A stretch of 64,000 nucleotides of DNA from Patiria miniata (taxonomy: Eukaryota > Echinodermata > Asteroidea > Valvatida > Asterinidae): contig NW_024037059.1 of the NCBI RefSeq assembly GCF_015706575.1, positions 39,345,058 to 39,409,057 on the forward strand, written 5' to 3'. Below, one piece after another: positions 20,430-31,409 of this stretch. The notes under the pieces are model-generated. The model was given only the letters and a program-made list of their open reading frames with translations, made no database searches and was not told the origin of the DNA. Each line of letters starts with the position of its first letter. Position 1 is the stretch's first letter. A program made the translations under genes and the position numbers.

Positions 20430-23400
20430 CTGCATTAAGAGAAAGCAAATTGTTGTTTTTTTCTTACCAAAATAATTAACCTCAAGATACTAAGGGTGCG
20501 CCACACAAAAGACATGACACTTCATACATCCAGATCTTAAGACGGCCATAACATTTTCCACAATTAAAAAAGGCACCTTCGCCGAACATCGTCACCAACC
20601 AGATAATGGAAGAGGAAAATGGCGCGGAAGATGGGTGCAATGCATGAGCCCGACCCCGCCGCCTCGCAAGTGTTTCCCACCGCATCGACGTCACTCATCA
20701 ACCGTTGGCAGCGCATCACCGGCAACCGCATAAAATGCCAACGTTTTCTTTTTGGCAGTTTCAGAATCACCATACGTACCGTTAATTCTTCAAGATAAAG
20801 TAGAAGAAGTGCATCAAGCTCTTTTTAAGAAAAAGAGCATACTGGATAGTTTCCAAACTTAACTTTGGTCAGGTTGTAGTGACGATCACGACTCTTGGAC
20901 GAGACTGCTGGCTGGAGTAGTTCATCAAGGCCAGGCCTTAAAAGTTGTGTGAGCGTCGCGCTGTGTGATAGGTTGGATCGATTAAATAGGAGAACTTTAT
21001 GCCTGGGAATACTTTTCTTATTGTCCGATGCTCCAGCCGCCGCTTTTCAGGCTACGATTGATCGATACAATTAAGTAACAAAAATCAATTTAATTCTTTT
21101 AGAGAACAAAAAAAGTTTGACATGTACAAATAACAACGTGCAGTTGTTAGATACCTAGCGGCAGTATATCTAAAAAGTATAAAGGCTTAAATAATTATTG
21201 AGCATGCCTTGAAGCGGTTTCTTTTAGAAACTACAATGTGTGATCGATTTTGGAGTCAATCCTGTTCTTTTTTTACTTTTCGATTGGCATTTTACGTTGG
21301 ACGAAAACTTTGTTTCAGAAAAAAAATCATCGAAAATCTTTTTAATAGATTCTTAAACAACAAAACCTTAAAAGTTGAATCATGACTGATCTATTTCCTA
21401 AAACTTGCGTCAGGACGATTTTCGTCCCACGTTTTTTGTTGTTCCAATTTAAATCACGTAGAAGGTGTGATTCAGATGGGCCGTAACTATGACAGACAAT
21501 TATCGTTCTGCATGGAAATGATCAATCTCCCTTCAAAATTGTTTTTTATTATTATTTTCAAACCGCAAGAGGTGTTCCAATGTGCCGGTTCGCGAAACCC
21601 ACCTTACGTCAATGGTTACTATAAATAGATCACAAAAAATGACATCATACGCCTTGTGACCAAACGTCATGATAACACTGGTACCCTGCGTTATTGTATC
21701 AACACAATGTGATCGCAAAAAAGGTTAGTGTACACCAATGAAGAAATTGGTAGAAAATACACCTGACGTCGAATACACGCATTCAAACTCAAAGTCACGG
21801 GACGAAATTGAGTGCATTTGTACCTATTTCAGTGAACTACAGACAGACAGATTGAAGTTTGCAAGATTTGTGTAAGGTAAGTTCAGCAAGATCTGTGGAT
21901 ATTTATCTAATTTTTCCGCGCAGTGTGGATTGATTTGGAACTATTTGTGTGGGAAAGAATCGAAAGTAGCCTACGCGACTACGCCACTTTGGTTAATTTT
22001 TTTGTGTACAAAGTCTATGGCGAGTCGAGTGCATTTTCTAAACATCAAAAGTATTTTCTAAACATCAAACATGACAAACAAAATTGGATTCATGTTTTTT
22101 CAACATTTTTGCATTTTTTCATCCTCATTTAGATAATATTAATTAATATATAGTGAACAGGCATGACAGGTGAAAGAAAGTGGTCTTAGGATGCAACATT
22201 GATCATTTCATTGTCAATGTCATTGTCATTGTCATACTGTCAAGCATTTTGTCAAGATGAACCTTGAACATGTTGAAAACCATCTCAGAACTGGTCACAA
22301 TTTACTAAACATAGAATGCCATTTTGACTCAACTTTACAATCATTCTTTGTAATATTCCTCCATGGTACTTTTGGTAGTGATGGTACAATCATGACAATC
22401 TGATTAATTTGGTCTCAATAATCAATCACCCGGAAAGAATTTCACATACGGACGGCACTAGTTTTGTCCTGTATGTCCTGCAACAAACCTAGCATGAGTA
22501 ACTCCAGCTCCAGCTGACAGTGACATGCTCATCAGGAATTGTTAAGCATGTTAAGCTGGAGTTACTCAACTGAATGGGCCTATCATATCACTCAACCATC
22601 AGAAAGCGATAACATGTCGTCAAAAGTCAAATTTAGCAGGGAATTTTTTCCTGTTACAAAAGTACATATTAAAGCATTTAGTGAGAAACTACTTAGAATT
22701 TTTCAGAGCAGTCTCACATGGTTTGAAACAAGGGTGTTGAGTGATGTCCATATAGAATTATTTCCAATCACCCTTTATTCTATTGTATATCATGGAGTAT
22801 GACACCCATATTAATACTTATACTTTGCTTTGTAACTTATTGTGTCATTTCTGAATGTGTTTAACTGTTAATTGTTAGGCCTCTATCATTGACATCTCCA
22901 GACGTGCAGACTTTGTATGTATTTTTGAACCAAAGCACCAGTGGGTCATGACACATCAAATTACAATTCGAGCGATTTGCAATACAGTGCACCACCAAGA
23001 GTTTGCCATGGAGAGTCCATTTTTCAAGTATACGGTCGACAAAAATGGACAGTTTGAATGAGTGTCAGTAGACAACTTGAGCTAATATGTTATAAATTGG
23101 GGCATATCGATCTGCCGCCTTACAAAAAAACACCATATTGATGACAAGAAAAGAAAAGGGCAAACAGAATCCTCGAATTATCCGCTTACGACACTACTGA
23201 CTGGAAAAACTAACAATTTCAAATGTCCTGACAATTTCAAATGTCCTGCGCTGCGAATTTGTCGACCATCTCCCACAATGCACTGGAAAAATGAACTCTC
23301 CTTGGCAAACTCTTGGTGGCGCACTGCATTGTGACTCACCCGAATTACAAGAAATTAGTAATTTCAGCATCTGCAGTACTGTTTAGGCCATCAACATTGA

Positions 23401-24552
23401 ATTTTTGGGGTTTCATCACCACCGCCTCGATTTTCACTCACACCCCAATTTTTTTATAGTTTGTTTTTTTTCCCTGAAAGTGTGTTGTTTTTTTCAAATA
23501 AAAACATTCACCAACCCTGCTACACCTGTCATGCCTGCTAAAAAAAGACTGATCATAGGCTAATACTTGTACATGTTTTTTATTTTGTTCAAGCTGATTT
23601 TGAGTCCAATTTTACCCTCCGTTGCAAACTTAATCATGTATCGTTAATCACCTGCTGTTGAATTTCTGAAGGTGTTTATAGTTGACACTAGTTAGCTGAC
23701 CATTTCCTTTCTAATTCTAATTAATAAATTCACATTCAAATCAAGTGGAATCTGGGCAGCCCATATTAATGATTGATACGTCAGTATAAAGTTATCTCAA
23801 TTTAGCCATTAGACTTTGATCGGTTGCACTCGGCCATAACCAGAATATTCTTGCTAGCTTGTGTTTGTGCAGTGACGCACAGGTTCTGTCTTTATTCAAA
23901 TCTGTTTAATCTCATATCGTTACTTTGTCATGTGGGAGTCATGGGATACTGAGGTAGTCGTCGCTTCTTTCACAGCGTTTTGCATTGTTTGCCATAAATG
24001 GTATCAGACCGCCGTGGGTAGTGTGAACCTTGTACCTCACAAGACTTTGTGTTCATAAGTGGCATGTGATTGAGAATTGAATTATGTCATTTGCCAAAAA
24101 TAGCTTCGCCCTTTTTACCATTATAAGCCCATGCTTGCTTTGTGCACTCAACATTCGATTTCGGTGACGTTGAAAGCATTAACATTTCTTGTTAATTACA
24201 GTGTGCAATAAACAGTTGTATATAACAGATTTTATACACGAATAGGGTTATTATTTGTATCAAAACTTCCTGCCTGTGCCTCTGAAAACCTCAGCATTTG
24301 ACTTTGCACTTATTCTTCACAGAGTTTGAAAATTGGAATAAGGTTGTCAAGGAACTTTTCACTCACGGTTTTGTGTTGAACGTGCCGACTGTTTTTGAGG
24401 TCATATCTCCTCTGTGTATTAAAAGTGAGTGACAGAATATTTCCTCAGTATTATCAGACTTTTTCTGCTTGGACAGTTTGCAACAAATTGTACAGTTTTT
24501 AATGTGAATTAAGTTGTTGTTTTTTTCATTTGCTCTCTTCTGTTGCCTACAG
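20430..24552. other. Intergenic region between divergent genes
   Basis: The discoidin/fibrinogen gene reads left and syntenin reads right, so both promoters are in this 4.1 kb. A plus-strand donor TGTAAG|GTAAGTTC at 21871-21877 may end a syntenin 5' UTR exon. A CAGTGC MITE lies at 22985-23326. Otherwise the stretch is AT-rich with no supported gene. Confidence 0.5.
22985..23326. mobile_element. Inverted-repeat MITE with CAGTGC ends
   Basis: Left end CAGTGCACCACCAAGAGTTT and right end AAACTCTTGGTGGCGCACTG match for about 45 bases with few differences. Each arm carries GTCGACAAA or its reverse and a tract like ATTTTTC. TA precedes the left end. The 342-bp element lies in the intergenic stretch before syntenin. 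Confidence 0.65.
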
Positions 24553-27500
24553 ATTAAGTCTTTTATTTTGACGTTAAAGTGAAGAACACATCCATCCAAA
24601 ATGTCGGCACTCTACCCATCACTGGAAGACATGAAGGTGGACCAGATGGCTCAGGTAAGTTTGAAAATTGACACTCTTTCTTTTGGATATTAACCCTAAC
24701 TCCCTAGGCAATTTGCTAGGATGTAACCTGAATCCTGCAAAATCCTCCAATTGGCTTCGTGGAAAAATAGCATATAGCCTCAATCCTGCGAAATCCTCCA
24801 TTATTTCTTGAATGTGATTCTTGGAAGTTGGAGGGATGACCACTGCCTGAATCCTGCAAAATCCTCAGGCAGTGACTGTCAATATATTGAGGCTTGGCCA
24901 GTGACATCCTGAAGCAGTACGGAGGATTTCAAGCATAATGAAGGACTAAATTTATGCATGGCTGGGCATAAACAACACAAGGTCCGGCCCGAGACCTTGA
25001 CACGGTGCATAATCCAAAATCAGCAACGCACTTTTGCCATGTAACCTCAATCCTGCAAATTCCTCCAATTTGCAAAAAGGATTTTGGAGGATTTGGGATG
25101 GTTAGGGTTAAAAAAATACTTGTCAGTGAGGGGTGCTTGGCACTATCGTGATTTTTACCTCATGTGTCGGAAAGCCAACACTGACTGGTAATGAAACTGC
25201 AAATCCTTTGTACTTAAATTAATTGGGAGGTCAAGATTCTTGTGAATTATATTTGATGGCTGGATTTCACATGCTCGAGTCAAAATTCATCAAAATGGTT
25301 AGAAATAAACAGGCTCTCATTACACGCCTCCTAAAACTTCACTGATGCTGGTTTTTAAGCTCCATACCGCACCTCAATTTGAAATTCCTGACAATAGGCA
25401 GACCAAAATGTTGAGTATGTTGAGTGTCCATCAGTTTTCTTAGTTCCTCTCAAACGAGATTAGCTTTTCACATTTTACCGCACGGCAGATAGGTGATTGG
25501 ATTGTGCCTTTGATGATAAAAGCATGACATATGGCACACAGTCAGAGTATGTGCCACTTTATTTAGCTATTGGGCCATGACAGATATGTCCTTTGAAAAA
25601 AGATAGGTAGAATAACAGGCATTGGCAGCCATTTTTATAATTTTGAAAATTGCTATGTATATTTTATCAAAGGACAAATCTGCGATGGCCCTATAGCCAA
25701 ATATCTTTCTCATGCCATACTTTGACTGTGTGCCAAATGCCATGCTTATATCTATCAGCAAAGGCACAATTCTCCCTAATATTTCCCCTATCTGCCCTCT
25801 TCTAGCGGATTTCAACTTCCAAATCTTCAATTTCTAGTCTCTAAATCTTTAATCACGACTTATTCCCCCCCCCCCCTTTTCATCAGGCCCAGGCCCAACA
25901 CCAGCAGGTTGCACAGCAGGTGCATGCTCCAGTGCCGGCCGTTCCGTTGGCCGTGGCTGCCCCAGTGTCATCAACCAGCTCCCTCTACCCTTCCCTGGAG
26001 GAATACATGGGCTTGAACCTGACCCCCGAGGTGATGGCAGCGCACATGCCCAACGTACAACAGGTCAGTAGTAGCAACATTTTTCTCAGTTCCTCTTCCG
26101 GTATGTGCATGGGGGTTTCTGCTATTAAGGAAATCTTGGAAGTCAGTTTTCAAGTTCAGATTCATCCTGTGGAATATCACGGAAAAGGTGACTGCTAGAT
26201 CCCAATGGCTGCTTTGCATTTACATGAATCATGTGGTAATTTAAGATTGTGTGGTAAATATTTTTCACCAACGCTTTTTCTGTCACTTTATTTTTTTAGC
26301 AATCGTAATTTATTTCCGAGTTTCTGTACCTTTGCGATCCAGTCTTTATTAACCAGTTAGCCCCTGATGGCGTGTATACACACCAAGGTTTTGTGGTATT
26401 CAGAACGGATGAGTGATAAACACGCAGGGAGCGAGGCCGGAAATATCTGTTAGCGACCCACTCGCAGCGAGCAAGGTCGGAAATATGAGGGTGCTGCCCG
26501 AGGGTGATGGTTTCAACCCGCCTGGCTTGAGGTCCAGCGAAAAAAAAAACACCGCGCTTTGTTTCGTTCTTGTCAAAATAATCCCAGCGCCAAGTGGTTA
26601 ACCCATTAGCAGCTTCACAACATCGCATTACATTGTTCGTATTCAATGATGAATCATTAAAACATTGAGTGCTCAGGCGGTTTGAGACTCTACAGGGAGT
26701 AACAGGCAAGGGGTTTTGGTGCGGCACAGTGACTAATGCGCTTTCCACTCCTTGTTTTTCCTTTACTTCGTGAGTGTCTCAATATCCCACAGATTTAGTT
26801 TCAGTTCCGAATTTCCGCAATTAAACCTTTTCAAATTCCTGTTTCAAACAAAACTGAAGTCAGATCACCCAAACTAATTGCTTCTCTTCCTTTTGTGTAG
26901 GCGATTGTTCCAAGACCAGGCGGAACCGTTGCCGTAGGGCCCTCCAACATGGTTGCCCCGGTCACAGGCTCCCAGAATGTTGGTTTGAGGAGGGCCAACG
27001 TGACGAACGGCGTGCGGGAGGTCACACTCTGCAAGGACCAAAAGGGAAAGATTGGCCTTCGCGTCCGAGCCATCAGCAAGGTACGGCCAAAGTGGTCTGC
27101 TCATACCCATCAATCTTCACCCTTAAGTTCCTAACCCTCAGCTCCAGCCCCCATCCTAACTAACAAACAATAATAGTGGGTATTTATAAAGCGCACGTAT
27201 CCACCAGGACTGGTGCTCAAAGCGCTACATCATTGTTACCCCCTGCTCATAAGGCCCTTGAAACATTCCTAACACCATCTCAGCTCCCTGGGGAGTATAC
27301 AGCTCGATGCTGCCATTTTGGCGCAATGCAGCTAAATCAACCACACTATAACCATCTGCCCTCACAGGTACCCATTTATTCCTGGGAGGAGAGAAGCAAT
27401 GAGTGACAAAGTGCCTTGCCCAAGGGCACACGCACCATGACCCCAGGCTGGACTCAGGTCTAGTCCAGGTACAATACCCATTTATCTAAAGAATACAATT

Positions 27501-29640
27501 GTTCAGCACAATGTATATCTTCTGCATCTTTTGTTTTTGCTTGAGTGTTTCAGCATAATACCAGTTTTTCTTCACATGATTGTAATTTCTTTCTTTCTTT
27601 TTGATTTCAGGGTGTCTTTATTTCCTTTGTCGGCAATGGAACGCCAGCCGCCATGGGCAGAGTGCGGTTTGGTGATCAGGTCTTGCAGATCAACAGCGAG
27701 AATTGCGCAGGAATGACCAGCGACAAAGCTATGAGCAAACTGCGTAAGTCTGCGCCTGAGAGGATTGTCTTGGCTCTCCGTGACAGGTGAGAGTTTGGGA
27801 GAAAACTTGTCCCATTGTAACCATAAAAAGTTAGGGAGGGGGTCCTGAATCTTACACCCCCTGTGCTCTTAGATGAAAACAAATCCAGGTTCATCTATGC
27901 TTAACTTTCTAAAAATGCATGTACTCTTTTTATTTATACTTTCGCTCTTATCTTTGATATTTCCGATAGACCATTTGAGAGGACAATCACCCTTCAGAAG
28001 GACAGCACCAATCACGTCGGCTTCGTCTTCAAGGGTGGCAAGATTACCGCCATCGCGAAGGACACCTCGGCCGCCAGGAATGGCCTGCTGATTGACCACG
28101 CCCTGCTGGAGGTCGAAGGTCAGAATGTCATCGGAATGAAGGTACGCACTGGTCCGTAATATCATTTCCTGAAGGGAAACTGTTTAAAGACTGCCAGACA
28201 TTGTCTAATTGTGAATTGAGAAGCAGACTCCAAGCATGTATGCTAACAGGCTTACAGCTAGTGTCCAAGTCTAGTGGTTTTGTCGTCGGGGATTCTTGTT
28301 CAGTGTCCTTAAGCAAGGCCTTTGCTGTAATTGAGTATATGTGCTTCTTAGGCCTGGGTTTTCTTTGTGAGGTTGACAGGAACTTCGAGTGACAAAATGG
28401 GATGAGCTTTGGTGCTTCTCCAGGTAGTTTTCAAACGTATCCAAGTTTGTCACTCTAATCACTGTCCTGATGTAGTTAGCAAAATTAGAAAGTTTCATTA
28501 GGAGTTCAGACTTATCCGAGTTACGATTTCTGTACTACTTCGCTAATAACTGATTTTTTGTCGTTCCACAGGACAAGGCTATCTTGGAGATCATGGCCCA
28601 CGCTGGCAAGACAATCACCCTGACTATCATGCCTAACTTTGTCTTCGATCACATGATGAAGAGGTAAGACGAATCTTCTCGTTAGTCAGAACTACATGCA
28701 ATTTGGGTCGGCAAATTGGTGATTGGTTTTTAGGGACAACACTTAAAAAGTCAAAGAATCTAAAAAGCATAGTTGGGCAGATGTTCAAGTATTTTCCAAA
28801 CTTTGGGATATTTAACCCTAACTCCCTAGGCCTTTTTGCTAGGATGTAGCCTCAATCCTGCAAAATCCTCCAATTGGCCTCATGGAAAATTAGCATATAG
28901 CCTCAATCCTGCAAATTCCTCCATGATTTCTTGAATACGGTCCATGGAGGCTTGACCACTGCCTGAATCCTGCAACATCCTGCGGCAGTGACTGTCAATA
29001 TATTGAGGCTTGGCCAGTGAAATACTGGAGTAGTACAGAGGATTTCAAGCATAATCCAGGCCTATATTTATACATGGCTGAGCAAAAACGACACAAGGGG
29101 TGGCCCAAGACCTTGACAAAGTGCATCCTACGAAATCAGTAATGCACTTTTGCCATGTAACATCGATCCTCCAAATTCCTCCACTTTGGCAAAGAGAATT
29201 TTGAAGGATTCAGGGCGGTTAGGGTTAATATCTGTAGTATGTTGCATCTGCAAACAAATGTTGATCGGACTCACGCTGACAGTTTCTGAAAAAAACTTTT
29301 CATTTCACTCAATTTTTTTTTGTCGTTTATTCTAGCATGGCGACATCACTTGTGAAGGGAGCAATGGACCACAGCATCCCAGAAGTCTAAAGAGCTGCAA
29401 GGCATCATGGGAATAGAGCATGGTATCATCGGAACCGTATAACCAATGATTTAGGGTCACAAAAACAGTTGTGGAGGATTTCATACAAGTCGAAGGATAG
29501 TTGACAAAAAAAATAAATTCCACTGTTATTCCACATTGTAAAATGTAGAGTAGGCTCTTCATAATGCAAAATAAAAGTACATGTTAATCTGTAATTCACT
29601 GATACATTTTTCAGTTTTAATAAACGCTATCTTCCTTACT
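24553..29640 (+). CDS. SDCBP: Syntenin-1 (syndecan-binding protein), tandem PDZ scaffold
   Basis: Coding exons 24601-24654, 25887-26063, 26901-27080, 27611-27786, 27970-28141, 28572-28663 and 29336-29390 give 301 residues (human syntenin-1 is 298). The N-terminus is [23 protein letters not shown] occurs at 4-8 and again at 51-55. PDZ1 spans about 116-195 with its carboxylate-binding loop at KIGL (127-130); PDZ2 about 200-275 with HVGFVF. The last residues are IPEV, identical to human. Syntenin binds syndecan tails and PIP2 through its PDZ domains and ALIX through LYPxL motifs, linking cargo to ESCRT and exosome formation at the plasma membrane and endosomes. The first coding exon starts at an acceptor (24552) with 48 bases of 5' UTR, so an upstream untranslated exon exists. 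Two AATAAA signals follow the stop. Confidence 0.95.
24694..25107. mobile_element. piggyBac-like MITE (TTAA target), copy 1
   Basis: Bounded by TTAA at 24690-24693 and 25108-25111. The element starts CCCTAACTCCCTAG and ends GGTTAGGG, as in piggyBac elements whose ends begin CCC next to TTAA. Interior holds repeated AATCCTGCAAAATCCTCC words. It lies in syntenin intron 1 and shares most of its sequence with 28816-29224 in the same gene. Confidence 0.75.
25484..25796. mobile_element. Foldback element in syntenin intron 1
   Basis: About 313 bp whose two halves are reverse complements: GGCAGATAGG at the left with CCTATCTGCC at the right, followed inward by ATTGTGCCTTTGATGATA and its partner, AGCATGACATATGGCACACA and its partner, and ATGTCCTTTGA with TCAAAGGACA. 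The loop is AT-rich. No target duplication is obvious. Confidence 0.6.
27176..27470 (-). repeat. SINE of family A in syntenin intron 3
   Basis: Contains GGTACCCATTTATTCCTGGG, AGTGCCTTGCCCAAGGGCAC, and at the distal end TATTTATAAAGCGC. These are the reverse of motifs in the copy at 5290. The tRNA-like head is largely missing. Confidence 0.55.
28816..29224. mobile_element. piggyBac-like MITE (TTAA target), copy 2
   Basis: TTAA at 28812-28815 and 29225-29228 flank 409 bp beginning CCCTAACTCCCTAGGC and ending GGTTAGGG. It lies in the last syntenin intron, in the same orientation as copy 1, with mostly point differences, so the two are separate insertions of one family or the result of transfer within the gene. 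Confidence 0.75.
29391..29640 (+). terminator. SDCBP: Syntenin 3' UTR and polyadenylation signals
   Basis: After the TAA at 29388-29390 the sequence becomes AT-rich. AATAAA hexamers occur at 29570-29575 and 29619-29624, followed by a T/GT-rich stretch, a usual arrangement for cleavage near 29640. A further AATAAA near 30838 could end a longer transcript. Confidence 0.6.
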
Positions 29641-31409
29641 TTCTTGAAAAAAAGTCTTGTGTGGTCATGAATGTATTTTCAGATAAGCGGCACGAATTGT
29701 ATTTTGTCATATTTTGCTACATAATAGGGTAGCTTTAACAACCCCCCCCCAAAAAAAAGTAGTGCTTGTTTCTGTATCACCGAATTAATTTTCTTCGCAG
29801 TTAATTCATCTACTCTCAACAAAGATGAACAAGTGCACCGAACGTAATCACCTATTTTCTGATGAAGCTGCATAGTTTTGAATTTTTGTGTACAGTTAGT
29901 TGCATTGAAATAAATGAGAAAGTTCAAATTATGTGGGATTATTTTTTTCCAGAGATGGGGGGATTTTGATAACGGCTGTTTTGAGAATTATGGGTTTTCT
30001 TATGTTCATGTAGAAATGTAGATATTTAACAAGAACTAAATACATGTACTTCAGTTTTTGAAAGGCTAGTGCTGTTTCGACCAATAATGAGTATTAAGTA
30101 AAAACATGATAAAGTATATTTGGGACTCGGAGATAACTTTTGTGAAAGTGCCGAAAGTAAAAATGTCGACATGTATTTTGCATTCTTATAATCGATTAAG
30201 TAATAGTATGCATTTGACGAGTATAAAAATTGATATCAACTCTTATTTTGATAAATAATGCATGTTTTAGAAAATTGCCTATACATGTAGTTGTGTGTTA
30301 ATACTCCAAAACAAAAAAAATTGCCATATTTTGCAATGCTTGTGTAAAAAGGGTAGATGTAATTTGTTAAACATGTGTTTTGATAAAGGAAGTTTAAAAT
30401 CATTTATTGGTTTGCATTGTTTTGTTTAGGCAATAGATTTGCAAATCTAAATGTAAAACTCCAATTTTCTCACAGAGTTATTTGTCCGTTTTGGATGTCA
30501 AGTTTAAATGATGCTCACTCAATTCCTACAACACGCCCTGAAATCGCTGTTCAATTTAATTATGTGTACAGAAAGTCTAAAATTTATTTCTGAATTTTTT
30601 TGGTTGTTTCAGGTTATAATTAAAAAATATATTTTCCTTCAAAGTGCATGGCCTGTGAAACTGTAATCTTATTTTTCTGGGTTTTTTTTTTCTCTGCACA
30701 CAAAACGAAATTGAGCATCGTGGCCATTTTGTGGTGTTTTACATTATTTTACTGATGTTTACTTGTCCACCACTTAAAGAGGCGGATCTGTTGTAAATAT
30801 TAACATTATGGAATTAACAAACTATCACTGAATACGAAATAAAAGTAACTTGCAAAAAGTATCACCAGGTTCACATCGTATTTTATTCGTTTAATATGAA
30901 GTAAAGTGATTGTCCATAATATGAATTTTCATTAAAAAAAATCTCAGCATCTTGGATACAGTTTTCTAGTTACGCGCCCCGCCCGCATTTTTTTTCAAAG
31001 CATATATGCGTAAGTCACTGTTCAGAATATAATGCTTCACCTGGGATGCTCTGCCAAATATACAGATACAATGACAAAGATTGAAATAAGATTATTGTTT
31101 TATGAAAATTAAAATGATAGCGATACAAAATTATGTTTGGTGTCCCGTGATGGGATATTTGCATATATTCATACTCCGTCAAGTAAGTCGCCAAAACATT
31201 GATGGTAACCTGCATTTTACTGCAAATGGAAATAAGAAAATTGGGAACCAACTAAAAAGATACTGTTCAGCCTTTGACCTCATTCATTGACGTCACATAT
31301 TGGCCAAATATTCATTTCGCCAGCTGTGATTGTTTTGGAAATATTTTCCACAATTTTGTCGCCAAATGAACGCCAAATTTTTCCAGTTTAGGTGACAGTC
31401 AACTCAAAA
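29641..31409. other. AT-rich intergenic region
   Basis: Between syntenin and the metadherin-like gene, in the same direction. Strongly AT-rich with an extra AATAAA near 30838 that may serve a longer syntenin 3' UTR. No open frame of interest. The metadherin-like promoter should lie near its right end, though no TATA motif stands out. Confidence 0.5.
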
